Origin: Oscillospiraceae bacterium
GTDB taxonomy: Bacteria > Bacillota > Clostridia > Oscillospirales > Ruminococcaceae
DNA length: 64,000 nucleotides
Direction of reading: 5' to 3'
NCBI GenBank assembly: GCA_017555565.1
Contig: JAFZGF010000028.1
Location: 98,342 to 162,341, forward strand
Shown here in pieces: positions 46,024-55,770 of the stretch (position 1 is its first letter; each line of letters starts with the position of its first letter). The notes under the pieces were generated by a model, which saw only the letters and a program-made list of their open reading frames with translations, was not told where the DNA came from and searched no databases. The position numbers and the translations under genes are program-made.

Positions 46024-46052
46024 TTGCATTTGTGTATAGATTGTGGTATTAT
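46024..46052 (+). promoter_or_regulatory. Promoter of rplS
   Basis: TTGCAT (46024-46029), 17-bp spacer, TATTAT (46047-46052) preceded by TGG. It implies a leader of about 115 nt. Confidence 0.75.
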
Positions 46053-46059
46053 ATTTAGG

Positions 46060-46160
46060 CGTTAGTATCTGTTGAGCCATCAACAGGGTTAATGTATAAC
46101 ATTAAGCGGATAGTCCTCTGACGATGCGAGGTGTATCGTGTAAGAATGTCTGATAAAAAT
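46060..46160 (+). promoter_or_regulatory. Structured 5' leader of rplS, probable autoregulatory element
   Basis: The leader holds successive hairpins: GTTGA-gcca-TCAAC, TTAATGT-ATA-ACATTAA, and ACGAT closing on ATCGT around GCGAGG. Leaders binding the ribosomal protein they precede are known for Firmicutes rplS (the L19 leader). I identify this one by position and structure, not by aligned consensus. Confidence 0.5.
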
Positions 46161-46175
46161 ATGGAGGAAAATATA

Positions 46176-46520
46176 ATGGACGCAATCAAATTGATGACAG
46201 AAGGCATGCTTAAAGCCGACAAACCAGAAGTAAACATCGGTGACACTGTAAAAGTTCACGTACGTATTAAAGAAGGCGAAAAAGAAAGAATTCAGATTTT
46301 TGAAGGTATCGTTATCGCTAAAAAACACGGCGGTGTTTCTGAAACATTTACAGTAAGAAAAACAGCTTACGGTGTAGGTGTTGAAAGAGTATTCCCAATC
46401 AACTCACCATTCGTTGAAAAAGTAGAAATCGTTAGATACGGTCGTGTTCGTCGTGCTAAACTCTTCTACCTCAGAGACAGAGTTGGTAAAGCAGCTAAAG
46501 TTAAAGAAAAAATCAAATAA
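46176..46520 (+). CDS. rplS: 50S ribosomal protein L19
   Basis: A 114-aa L19, normal length, at the 30S-50S interface. Typical blocks are visible: [37 protein letters not shown] and a basic end [19 protein letters not shown]. The ATG at 46176 follows GGAGG at 8 nt; the in-frame upstream GTG lies inside the structured leader. Transcribed from its own promoter and terminated at 46555. Confidence 0.98.
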   Translation: MDAIKLMTEGMLKADKPEVNIGDTVKVHVRIKEGEKERIQIFEGIVIAKKHGGVSETFTVRKTAYGVGVERVFPINSPFVEKVEIVRYGRVRRAKLFYLRDRVGKAAKVKEKIK

Positions 46521-46528
46521 GACATATA

Positions 46529-46555
46529 AGAGGACACAAGTTGTCCTCTTTTTGT
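46529..46555 (+). terminator. Intrinsic terminator after rplS
   Basis: AGAGGACA-CAAGT-TGTCCTCTTTTTG. Confidence 0.88.
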
Positions 46556-46579
46556 TTTAATATATAAAAGGATGATCAT

Positions 46580-47095
46580 ATGCAGAAATTTTATGATTTT
46601 ATAGAAAGTATTTCTGTGGCAATTCTTGCCATTACAGTACTTACACTGTTTGTATTCAGAATTATTGTTGTTGATGGTGATTCAATGATGAATACTTTGT
46701 CTGACAGGGAAAAAATTGTTATATCCAATTTTATGTATTCTGCTGAAAAAGGGGATATTGTTGTGACAGATAGCAGCAATGGCTATAGCAAGCCACTCAT
46801 CAAAAGAGTTGTTGCAACTGAAGGTGACACAATATTAATCGACTATGAAAATGGTGAAGTTTACCTTAACGGAGCATTATTGGACGAAGATTATATTATG
46901 GAACCAATGAATCCACAGCCAATGGATAATCTTGAAGTTACTGTACCACAGGGATATGTATTTCTTATGGGGGATAACAGGAATAACTCATATGACTCCC
47001 GTGCTGAAGCTATAGGCGTTATAAATGAAAATAATCTGTTGGGGAAAGCTGTGTTCAGAATTTCTCCAATTTCAAAGATAGGAAAAGTAAAATAA
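46580..47095 (+). CDS. lepB: Signal peptidase I
   Basis: A 171-aa type I signal peptidase with one N-terminal membrane segment (about 9-31). The catalytic dyad is Ser35 in GDSMMNT and Lys75 in IKRVVA, with GDNRNNSYDSR as box E. It removes signal peptides of exported proteins at the outer face of the membrane. AAAGGATG precedes the ATG. The rplS-sip-rbgA-rnhB-yraN order is typical of Firmicutes. The rbgA ATG directly follows the stop codon. Confidence 0.95.
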   Translation: MQKFYDFIESISVAILAITVLTLFVFRIIVVDGDSMMNTLSDREKIVISNFMYSAEKGDIVVTDSSNGYSKPLIKRVVATEGDTILIDYENGEVYLNGALLDEDYIMEPMNPQPMDNLEVTVPQGYVFLMGDNRNNSYDSRAEAIGVINENNLLGKAVFRISPISKIGKVK

Positions 47096-48019
47096 ATGAA
47101 AGAATATAATCAGAATTTGGAACAGAACTTCGAAGAACTGGCTAATGCCAATGTAAACAGCAAAAATATACATTGGTTCCCAGGCCATATGATGAAAACA
47201 CTTCGTCTTATGGAAAAGGAAATCAAAAATGTTGATGTTGTTATAGTCCTTCTTGACGCAAGAATCCCTTATTCAAGCCAGAATCCAGAAATTGAAGCAA
47301 TTATAAAAAATAAACCAAAAGTTTATGTTCTTAATAAAGCAGACCTTGCTGATATGAATATTACAAACCAGTGGATCAAATATTTTAAAGATAATGGTAT
47401 GGGTGCTATTGCTATCAACTCTAAAACTGGCAAAAGTGCTAAAAATGTAATATCCCAGGTTGAAAAAGAACTTAAAGAACTGTTGGAAAGACGCCAGGCA
47501 AAAGGAATTGACGGCGAAAAAATTCGCGCAATGATGGTTGGTATTCCTAACGTTGGCAAGTCAACATTTATAAATGCAATTGCTGGTACACAGAGAGCAA
47601 AAGCACAGGATAGACCTGGTGTTACAAGAGGCAAACAGTGGGTTACAGTTGGTAACCTGGATCTTCTTGATATGCCTGGTGTGCTGTGGCGTAAGTTTGA
47701 AAACCAGAAAATCGCCGCAAATCTTGCGTTTATAGGATCAATCAAAGATGATATTCTTGATATCGAAACATTGGCAGTATCACTTATTGATGCTATTAAA
47801 AATATCTATCCTGCTATGCTTATGGAAAGATACAAACTTACAGAAGATGATATTCAGTTGGATAACTATGACATTCTTTGCAAAATTGCAAGAAAGCGTG
47901 GTATGCTTATGTCTGGCGGCGTAGAAAATACAGAGCGTGCTGCTATCATGCTGTGTGATGAATTCCGTTCGTCCAAATTGGGAAAAATCAGTCTTGAAAG
48001 GCCAGAAACTAATGAGTAG
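47096..48019 (+). CDS. rbgA: Ribosome biogenesis GTPase RbgA (YlqF)
   Basis: A 307-aa circularly permuted GTPase: G4 (VLNKADL) comes first, then G1 (GIPNVGKSTF) and G3 (DMPGVL). The N-terminal HWFPGHMMK motif is diagnostic of YlqF/RbgA. It is needed for a late step of 50S subunit assembly. The ATG lies immediately after the signal peptidase stop, and rnhB overlaps its 3' end by 8 bp. Confidence 0.95.
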   Translation: MKEYNQNLEQNFEELANANVNSKNIHWFPGHMMKTLRLMEKEIKNVDVVIVLLDARIPYSSQNPEIEAIIKNKPKVYVLNKADLADMNITNQWIKYFKDNGMGAIAINSKTGKSAKNVISQVEKELKELLERRQAKGIDGEKIRAMMVGIPNVGKSTFINAIAGTQRAKAQDRPGVTRGKQWVTVGNLDLLDMPGVLWRKFENQKIAANLAFIGSIKDDILDIETLAVSLIDAIKNIYPAMLMERYKLTEDDIQLDNYDILCKIARKRGMLMSGGVENTERAAIMLCDEFRSSKLGKISLERPETNE

Positions 48020-48632
48020 TTTATATGAATTTGATACTGCAGTAAGAACAGATTTTCCTGTACTTTGTGGCGCAGACGAAGCGGGCAGAGGACCACTTTG
48101 TGGCCCTGTTTGTTGTGCTGCTGTAATTCTTAAACCTGATTTTATCTGCGATGATATAAATGACAGCAAAAAAATCAGCGAAAAGAAAAGAGAAAAACTG
48201 TTTGACCTGATAATTGAAAATGCACTAGCTTATTCTGTTCAGATGGTTTCTCCTGAAGAAATTGATAGTATCAATATTCTTCAGGCTTCTCTAACGGGAA
48301 TGAAACGCGCAGTAGAAAATCTGGGTGTAATACCAGATATAGTATTGATAGATGGCAATAAAATTCCTGAAGATATGCTTTGTGAAACCAGAGCTGTAGT
48401 AAAAGGTGATGCCACAAGTATGTCAATTGCTGCTGCATCTATTCTTGCAAAAGTGTCAAGAGACAGATTTATGGCACAGCTGGACAAAGAGTATCCTCAG
48501 TATCAGTTGTTGAAACATAAAGGTTATCCTACAAAACAGCACTATGAACTTATTGCCGAATATGGAATTCAGGATTTTTACAGAAAAAGTTTCTTTACAA
48601 AAAGACCGGAGCTTTTATGGAAAAAAGATTAA
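48012..48632 (+). CDS. rnhB: Ribonuclease HII
   Basis: A 206-aa RNase HII, which cleaves RNA in RNA-DNA hybrids and at single embedded ribonucleotides. The acidic site begins in CGADEAGRGPLCGPV, with a conserved Asp in VLIDGNKIP and a later KGDATSMSIAAASI block. The ATG at 48012 follows AAAGG; the longer frame lies in rbgA. It overlaps yraN by 16 bp. Confidence 0.95.
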   Translation: MSSLYEFDTAVRTDFPVLCGADEAGRGPLCGPVCCAAVILKPDFICDDINDSKKISEKKREKLFDLIIENALAYSVQMVSPEEIDSINILQASLTGMKRAVENLGVIPDIVLIDGNKIPEDMLCETRAVVKGDATSMSIAAASILAKVSRDRFMAQLDKEYPQYQLLKHKGYPTKQHYELIAEYGIQDFYRKSFFTKRPELLWKKD

Positions 48633-48970
48633 TCGGTAAGCTTGGTGAAAAGCTGGCCTGCAAGTGGTATACTGACAGGAAGTATAAGTTGCTGGATATA
48701 AATTACAGAACCAGATTGGGTGAAATCGACATTATAGCAATGAAGAAAAAAGAAATTGTTTTTATAGAGGTGAAAACCCGTAAAAATGCAAACTTCTATG
48801 AAGCAAAAGAAGCTGTAACTTTTTCCAAACAGACAAAAATAAAAGCTGCTGCAGCACAATATCTTGCTGAAAATGATTTTGAGGATTTCAATGTAAGATT
48901 TGATGTTGCAGAAGTTTATCATCCAGAAAATAATCCAGTTATAAATATAATAGAGAACGCATTTGAATAA
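48617..48970 (+). CDS. yraN: YraN/UPF0102 endonuclease-like protein
   Basis: A 117-aa restriction-endonuclease-fold protein of the UPF0102 family: GEKLACKWY, GEIDIIA and FIEVKTRKN carry the conserved Glu/Asp/Glu-x-Lys residues. Function is uncertain; a Holliday-junction-like nuclease role is assumed by similarity. The gene is full length and ends in the usual NIIENAFE. It is the last chromosomal gene before the integrated element, and no terminator follows it. Confidence 0.9.
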   Translation: MEKRLIGKLGEKLACKWYTDRKYKLLDINYRTRLGEIDIIAMKKKEIVFIEVKTRKNANFYEAKEAVTFSKQTKIKAAAAQYLAENDFEDFNVRFDVAEVYHPENNPVINIIENAFE

Positions 48971-49021
48971 AAAAGCCATCGGGTTAGGGCGGTGCCCGTA
49001 AAACAGCAAAAAATTAAAAGT
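48971..49021. other. Inferred left junction of the integrated element
   Basis: The chromosomal operon ends at 48970 and the recombinase terminator begins at 49022, so the attachment junction should lie in this interval. It contains a small hairpin CGGG...CCCG (48980-48998). I cannot name the core dinucleotide without the right end. Confidence 0.4.
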
Positions 49022-51126
<2,105 letters not shown>

Positions 51127-51600
51127 TCATTTCCTCCTTCGTGTGTTGTCTGCCAACTTCCGCCCAAGTTGGGCTGAAGTTAAAACAAAAAAACTGTCAC
51201 ACAGAGCATCAAGAAATAAGCACAAGAACACCTGCACTTATCTGATGGTTCTATGTAACAGCCAACGTGAAGAAGGACTCGTCCCTTCACAAATATGTCG
51301 GACTCAAAATCGGGTAATCCCGCAAAACTATAAAATCAATCTCGAACCGATATTCAATTTTCTGCGTTTATTCTACTGGATAATTGTAGAAAAAACAAGT
51401 ATGTCGAGGAGTGTCGGAAAAATATTTTTTACTTCGGCGCAAATTGCACAGAAGTTGTTTTTATCATGTTACTTCTGGCCAATTTGTCCAGAAGTTGCAC
51501 TCTCGGAAACGCTCAGAATGAGCGAGCAGCCATCATCGCAAGATGATGTTCGAAGGGGATTGGGGATGTTGCCCCAACAAGCGGATTTGCAAAAATCGTG

Positions 51601-52032
51601 AACCTGTACAGGTTTACATTGCTTGCCAATTTGTAAAGCTGTACAGCTTTGCCCTGCTTGCCACTTTGTGCAAGCCTAAAATGACATCGGAATTATTCCT
51701 GAATTGGGAATAGTTTCTCAACACAACCTGTGGGCAATTCGCCCACAAGTTACGACGCTATTTTTATTTTGGGAACTTGTACCCAACTTGGGCGCAAGTG
51801 ATTTTGAAAATTCCTTCGCCCCGACTTGTTCCCGATTTGGGAACAAGTGTAATATTAGTTACTGTACTTCGTGCCAAATTGGCGAGAAGTTATTTTTATT
51901 CCCGACGAGTTGTCGGAGATTTCACTTCCCGACAATTTGTCGGGAAGTTGTTCTACAACTTCAGACCAACTTGGTCCGAAGTGATACAAAGAAATACAAA
52001 TTGGCAAGCAGGGCAAAGTGGTACCACTTTGC
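51601..52032. repeat. Three even-length palindromes centred on GTAC
   Basis: Perfect dyads AACCTGTACAGGTT (51601-51614), AAAGCTGTACAGCTTT (51635-51650) and GCAAAGTGGTACCACTTTGC (52013-52032). All share a GTAC centre but have different, complementary arms, so they follow the same logic as the 25-bp family with a different core. Confidence 0.85.
51647..52018. repeat. 17-bp perfect inverted repeat bracketing the array core
   Basis: CTTTGCCCTGCTTGCCA at 51647-51663 recurs inverted at 52002-52018. Each copy abuts a GTAC palindrome, and six of the ten 25-bp units lie between the copies. A further inverted match TGCTTGCCA occurs near 52072. Confidence 0.85.
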
Positions 52033-52267
52033 ACATTTTGCAGATTTTCCTATGGAACAATCTACGCAAAATTGCTTGCCAGGGTAAACATCCCTGTGAT
52101 CCTTCGAACAATATCTGTGATATTGGCTGCACGATTTTCATCGTTACAGAAAAAGAACTTCGTCCCAAATTGAGACGAAGTTTTATAAGAAAATATATTT
52201 TTGGCTGTCCAAAATGGATGCCTTAATTCGTTATTATAGTTAAACGAATACAGAGGAGGATATTGAT

Positions 52268-52450
52268 ATGTTGTCCGAAGAATTATTGAAGCAGGCAGCG
52301 GAAGAACTGGCGCTTGCCATACTTGATAGTCTGCCGAAACCGGAACAATGCCAACATCAGTTCTCTGAGAAATTTGAGAGAAAAATGCAAATGCTTCTGT
52401 CGAATATTTTGAACGACATACAAAAGGATGATATTGCGAAGAAATCTTGA
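52268..52450 (+). CDS. Small acidic protein, 60 aa
   Basis: A 60-residue helical protein with a strong ribosome site (GAGGAGGA, 7 nt before ATG). It contains EELALAILDSLPKPEQC followed by HQFSEKFERKMQMLLSN. Similar small proteins occur in Clostridial integrative elements as I recall; function unknown. It is the first gene after the palindrome block, so its message may include part of that block as a leader. A hairpin terminator follows. Confidence 0.7.
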   Translation: MLSEELLKQAAEELALAILDSLPKPEQCQHQFSEKFERKMQMLLSNILNDIQKDDIAKKS

Positions 52451-52490
52451 TGTTTACCGATTTATCGAGTAAAATAATTACAAGAGATCA

Positions 52491-52532
52491 AACAGCGGCG
52501 ATCTGGCAAAGCGCCAGTCGCCGCTGTTTTGC
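52491..52532 (+). terminator. Hairpin terminator, copy 1 of a 34-bp repeat
   Basis: A long stem AACAGCGGCGA / TCGCCGCTGTT with an inner CTGGC/GCCAG stem, followed by TTTTG. Bases 52492-52525 recur exactly at 53004-53037. Confidence 0.75.
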
Positions 52533-52644
52533 ATAATATGACGTCGCACCTGAAATGCACCCTATAAGTGCGTGATAGTTGGTGGAAGCAACAGGTGGTT
52601 TTTGTTACGATATAGGCGTAATAAACCACGAAAGGAGAATCACT

Positions 52645-52995
52645 ATGAAAACTACATTGTTCATGGCCTTAATTACGCTGCCACTCTTTTTCTTAACTAT
52701 CGGAGGAATCGTTTATCTCTTTGTGCTGTTATGCAGAGCATTGAAGAAATATATCTCTTCTACCGACGCTCGTAAGGAATCGGCCATCATCAAAAAGTCT
52801 TTGGGTGAGGTTCTGAAGAATCATAGAACTAAAAATAAAATGACACAGGAATTTGTTGCTGAAGCTGTCGGCGTGAGCAGACAATCTGTGTCAAAATGGG
52901 AGCAAGGCATTTCTGATCCAAGTACATCCAACCTGTTTGCATTAGCAAAGTTGTTTGGTGTTTCAGTTGAAGATTTGCTGAAAGAAGTCGAGTAA
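52645..52995 (+). CDS. XRE-family regulator with N-terminal membrane segment
   Basis: A 116-aa protein with a hydrophobic segment at about 5-30 and a C-terminal HTH-XRE domain (about 53-112) that reads TQEFVAEAVGVSRQSVSKWEQGISDPS. A membrane-tethered repressor could sense envelope state. ATG 52645 follows AAAGGAGA; the longer frame is not used. It is framed by two identical hairpins and precedes the small-protein train, so it is a candidate regulator of that cargo. Confidence 0.85.
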   Translation: MKTTLFMALITLPLFFLTIGGIVYLFVLLCRALKKYISSTDARKESAIIKKSLGEVLKNHRTKNKMTQEFVAEAVGVSRQSVSKWEQGISDPSTSNLFALAKLFGVSVEDLLKEVE

Positions 52996-53003
52996 ACGAA
53001 AGT

Positions 53004-53040
53004 ACAGCGGCGATCTGGCAAAGCGCCAGTCGCCGCTTCT
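53004..53040 (+). terminator. Hairpin, copy 2 of the 34-bp repeat
   Basis: Identical for 34 bp (53004-53037) to the hairpin at 52492-52525, located 9 nt after the XRE stop codon. The T-run is shorter (TTCTGTT), so it may be a weak terminator or an attenuator. Confidence 0.65.
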
Positions 53041-53143
53041 GTTATATATAAAATTATTTTGAGAAATTTTTGTTTTGGATGTAGTTTTTGGCGGTGGATT
53101 GCAAGTATATAAGTGAAGAAGTATATCCAAGGAGGGAGTGCCG

Positions 53144-53398
53144 ATGAAAGCATATTTGTTACTTATTATTTTGGGCATCTTCTGTGCGCTGTTCTCAGAT
53201 AAAATCAATAAGATTGTAAAAGTGGATGTAAAGCTTAGAATTGCACTGGAGATCCTTCTTGTCGGCCTTGCAGTAATAATTGCCATCGGCAACTTTTCCA
53301 GTGGAAAGAGCATCACTTATTTTGCTTCCATCGTTTCTGTGTGTGGCACTTTAGTTTTCTTGGTTGTAGATATTTACCGCATCAAAAAGAACAAGTGA
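53144..53398 (+). CDS. Small membrane protein, 84 aa
   Basis: Three predicted hydrophobic segments (about 2-20, 30-50 and 58-78) and a basic end (RIKKNK). Start ATG 53144 follows GGAGGG by 7 nt. No family recognised. First of the one-way train of small cargo genes. Confidence 0.75.
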   Translation: MKAYLLLIILGIFCALFSDKINKIVKVDVKLRIALEILLVGLAVIIAIGNFSSGKSITYFASIVSVCGTLVFLVVDIYRIKKNK

Positions 53399-53408
53399 GG
53401 ATTAAAAC

Positions 53409-53621
53409 ATGAAATGCCCTAAATGCAATTCTGAAATGGAAGCAGGAATGATCCAGTCCGGCAAAATGATTATCTGGACAAACAAGAAACATCACATAAG
53501 TATCAATCCTCGGAAGGATGATGTTGTGCTGGCAGACAATCCTGTAGGCGGAGCAACTGTACCTGCCTACATCTGTCGTGATTGCGAGCTTGTGATTATT
53601 CAATACGGGGACGCTAACTAA
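53409..53621 (+). CDS. Zinc-ribbon protein (DUF6487-like), 70 aa
   Basis: MKCPKCNSEMEAGMI at the start and CRDCEL near the end form a CxxC...CxxC zinc ribbon. The layout matches DUF6487-type small proteins of unknown role. The ribosome site is GTGAGGA. Starts 10 nt after the previous stop. Confidence 0.8.
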   Translation: MKCPKCNSEMEAGMIQSGKMIIWTNKKHHISINPRKDDVVLADNPVGGATVPAYICRDCELVIIQYGDAN

Positions 53622-53646
53622 GCGTTATCCACTGCGGAGATTGTTT

Positions 53647-53841
53647 ATGAAAAAGACATTAAAACATATTCTGACTGCGTTTGTTTTGCTCGGCATAATT
53701 TGCGTAGTTTTTATGAAACTTGGATGGCTTACTTCTGCCAACGATGTCCGAACAATGTTTATCATCGCTATTCTGGTCATTGCACTGGATATTCTTTGTT
53801 CCTGGCTATTGAAAAAGATCAGGCAGCTGTTCAACGCCTAA
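53647..53841 (+). CDS. Small membrane protein, 64 aa
   Basis: Two hydrophobic segments (about 7-25 and 36-55) with a basic amphipathic end (WLLKKIRQLF). GGAG lies 8 nt before ATG 53647. No family recognised. Confidence 0.7.
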   Translation: MKKTLKHILTAFVLLGIICVVFMKLGWLTSANDVRTMFIIAILVIALDILCSWLLKKIRQLFNA

Positions 53842-53855
53842 GGAGGTATTTCAAC

Positions 53856-54203
53856 ATGAAAAAGAAATTGATGATTGTTTTAATTATAGCCGTTGTATGT
53901 GTGATGACTATGGCAGGCTGTAACAATAGAAGCATGAATTACATAATTAGCCATGAAGCGAACATTACCGGCGTTGTCAAAGAAGTAAATGACACTTCTA
54001 TTTTGATTGAAGATGAGTCTGGAGAATACTGGGTATCGCTGGACGTTGAAAACAAAGATAGTGTAACTCATTTCACCATTGGCGACGAAGTTGTGGTTTA
54101 TTATGACGGAAACGTTGCTGAAAGTTATCTGATGCAGATCAATACGGTTTATGCCATCACATTGAAAACGCCTGCGAATAGATCAGATAACAACAAGTCC
54201 TGA
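53856..54203 (+). CDS. Lipoprotein, 115 aa
   Basis: An N-terminal signal (MKKKLMIVLIIAVVCVM) ends in a lipobox MAGC, so the mature protein should be anchored outside the membrane after LspA processing. The rest is a small OB-like beta domain (ITGVVKEVNDTSILIEDESG...IGDEVVVYYDG). AAGGAGG precedes ATG 53856. Resembles the lipoproteins at 56467 and 60390 in architecture. Confidence 0.8.
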   Translation: MKKKLMIVLIIAVVCVMTMAGCNNRSMNYIISHEANITGVVKEVNDTSILIEDESGEYWVSLDVENKDSVTHFTIGDEVVVYYDGNVAESYLMQINTVYAITLKTPANRSDNNKS

Positions 54204-54223
54204 ATTGAAAGGAGCGTGAACCT

Positions 54224-54589
54224 ATGTCAAAGAAATGGCGCATTGTTTTGATTATTCTTTTTGTTATTATCAGCGGTGCCGCTTTTCCTATCTATAACTT
54301 CGGAAAGCACTATTCACACGCTTTGACGGGGATCTTGTTATATCTGAATATCGCCTGTTATTTGGAACTCGGTATCTTTGAGAAACGTGTGTTGAAGCTG
54401 TCAAAGGTTTCGTATGCTGCACTTTTGAATCTGGGAATTGTTTTGGCAGGTATGGGTTGCCACTACCTTCTTGAATGGGGAGAGGTTTCTAATACCTACA
54501 ATTTTACAATGTCGAATGTTCTGCTGCATGTTACCGTTACGTTTGCAATCAGTACGCTTTCCTATCTGTTGGTAAAGAACAAGCCTTGA
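54224..54589 (+). CDS. Membrane protein, 121 aa
   Basis: Four hydrophobic segments (about 6-25, 35-52, 62-82 and 97-117), no recognised motif. AAAGGAG precedes ATG 54224. Part of the cargo train. Confidence 0.75.
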   Translation: MSKKWRIVLIILFVIISGAAFPIYNFGKHYSHALTGILLYLNIACYLELGIFEKRVLKLSKVSYAALLNLGIVLAGMGCHYLLEWGEVSNTYNFTMSNVLLHVTVTFAISTLSYLLVKNKP

Positions 54590-54611
54590 TGTAGAAATGG
54601 AGGTATACCCC

Positions 54612-54935
54612 ATGAAAAAGAAATTGATGACTATCTTGATTGTTGTTGCTGTCGTTATAGGTGCAGCCTTTGCATGGCGTGTCGCTTATGCTGTGCGAAA
54701 GAGTACCGATAATCTTCCAACGCTTGAAATGCTTGCGGAAATGGATGATGCATCGTTTTTGATTGGTTATCGTAGCAATCAGTTAATTACTGTTTGGGGA
54801 GAACCGGACGAAGAAAGTTATACAACTATCGGAACCACTATGCTCCATTGGAAGATTGACGATGACACCGTACTTAGAGTTCACATAGACGATAAGGATA
54901 AGGTTGCATATTACTTCCTCGATACAGGAGAGTGA
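54612..54935 (+). CDS. Membrane-anchored small protein, 107 aa
   Basis: An N-terminal membrane anchor (about 5-25) and an extracytoplasmic domain with FLIGYRSNQLITVWGEPDEE and a DDTVLRVHID strand, reminiscent of SmpA/BLIP-like folds in which a WGEP turn is common. Function unknown. GGAGGT lies 8-9 nt before ATG 54612. Confidence 0.7.
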   Translation: MKKKLMTILIVVAVVIGAAFAWRVAYAVRKSTDNLPTLEMLAEMDDASFLIGYRSNQLITVWGEPDEESYTTIGTTMLHWKIDDDTVLRVHIDDKDKVAYYFLDTGE

Positions 54936-54940
54936 TTATT

Positions 54941-55360
54941 ATGAAGAAGAAAATAATTTTATCATCAGCATTTGTTGTTAGTCTGCTTCCAATGCTGATG
55001 AATCAGTATGGTGGATTAAAAGGTGTGCAGGAAATCACCGGCTTGGTAAACCTGTTCAATCCTATTGGAATCGCAGCGGTTTCTTTGTTTGTCATCGGCG
55101 TATGGGTTCCGTTCAAAAAAGAAATCATTGGCAAGGTTTTAGGTGCATTGGGTACTATCGGCATTGTTGTTTCGGAAATATATGAATTCTTCACTTGGCA
55201 CGTGCTGACTATCACCGGCGAATTGAGCTTGCAGCATAGCATTAGATTTGCGTTCCCTGAGTTTTACATTGGTCTGGCAGTCTCTTTGGCTATGGTGGCG
55301 GCTTACTTTATCATTGATCAGAAGATCAGTGCTGAATCCATTGCCGACCCCGAAAAGTAA
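54941..55360 (+). CDS. Membrane protein, 139 aa
   Basis: Four hydrophobic segments; starts at ATG 54941, 10 nt after AGGAG. The in-frame GTG at 54932 overlaps the previous stop and is too close to the ribosome site. No family recognised. Confidence 0.7.
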   Translation: MKKKIILSSAFVVSLLPMLMNQYGGLKGVQEITGLVNLFNPIGIAAVSLFVIGVWVPFKKEIIGKVLGALGTIGIVVSEIYEFFTWHVLTITGELSLQHSIRFAFPEFYIGLAVSLAMVAAYFIIDQKISAESIADPEK

Positions 55361-55389
55361 CTTCAGGACAGTAAAGGAGGTGCGGGTTT

Positions 55390-55758
55390 ATGAATGTAGA
55401 TATGACAAAAACAAAAGAGTATTATGCTGCAATAGACAACTCTGAATTGTGTGATTGTAGTTATTGCCGCAATTATAGATTGCAAATTAAATCTGCATAT
55501 CCTGAAGTGGCTGAATATCTTGCGTCATTGGGAGTTCATATTCAGAAACCGTTTGAAACCTCGCCTCTTGAACCAGACGAAAACGGAATGTTGGAATACT
55601 GCGGTTGCCAGTATATCGTTTTTGGAAACTGCGAACCAGAATATCATCACAGAATTGGCGATGTGGAGTTTCGTATTGCGACATCGTATCCAAGCACAGG
55701 TATTGAGCAGGAGCATTTTGTTTTGGAATTGTTTCCGGTTCGACTGAAATTTGTTTAA
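55390..55758 (+). CDS. Cysteine-containing soluble protein, 122 aa
   Basis: A soluble protein with CDCSYCRNY near residue 21 and YCGCQYIVFG in the middle, possibly a metal site, and ending in ELFPVRLKFV. Similar proteins occur in Clostridia; function unknown. AAAGGAGGTG precedes the ATG. Confidence 0.75.
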   Translation: MNVDMTKTKEYYAAIDNSELCDCSYCRNYRLQIKSAYPEVAEYLASLGVHIQKPFETSPLEPDENGMLEYCGCQYIVFGNCEPEYHHRIGDVEFRIATSYPSTGIEQEHFVLELFPVRLKFV

Positions 55759-55770
55759 AAGATTGAATTT

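Larger units (their letters stand above)
51155..52182. repeat. Array of ten 25-bp palindromes with covarying arms
   Basis: Ten units of exactly 25 bp at 51156-51180, 51431-51455, 51471-51495, 51726-51750, 51775-51799, 51824-51848, 51866-51890, 51924-51948, 51958-51982 and 52157-52181. Each reads ACTT-S, three variable bases, S-CAA, one central base, TTG-S, three variable bases, S-AAGT (one unit starts ACCT, one has CGA, one TCG). Arm bases differ between units yet mostly stay complementary: ACTTCTGG/CCAGAAGT, ACTTGTTCCC/GGGAACAAGT, and a perfect unit at 51924. Spacing is irregular (9 to 250 bp). No known element of this design comes to mind. Confidence 0.9.
51127..52267. other. 1.1-kb gene-free, palindrome-dense region
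   Basis: Between the divergent 120-aa and 60-aa genes there is no frame with a believable ribosome site. Long open frames here pass straight through the palindromes on several frames and have no protein-like composition. At least 13 strong dyads and several other hairpins are packed within it. Entries for the two repeat families follow. Confidence 0.85.

Noticed and set aside
48971-49021. tRNA fragment as attachment site
   Set aside because: No cloverleaf or T-arm sequence is present; large serine recombinases do not usually use tRNA genes.
51155-52182. CRISPR array
   Set aside because: Units are palindromes with variable arms and irregular spacing from 9 to 250 bp, with no constant spacer length and no cas gene.
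51155-52182. Integron attC array
   Set aside because: attC sites separate gene cassettes and need a tyrosine integrase; these units are short, lie without genes between them, and the nearby enzyme is a serine recombinase.
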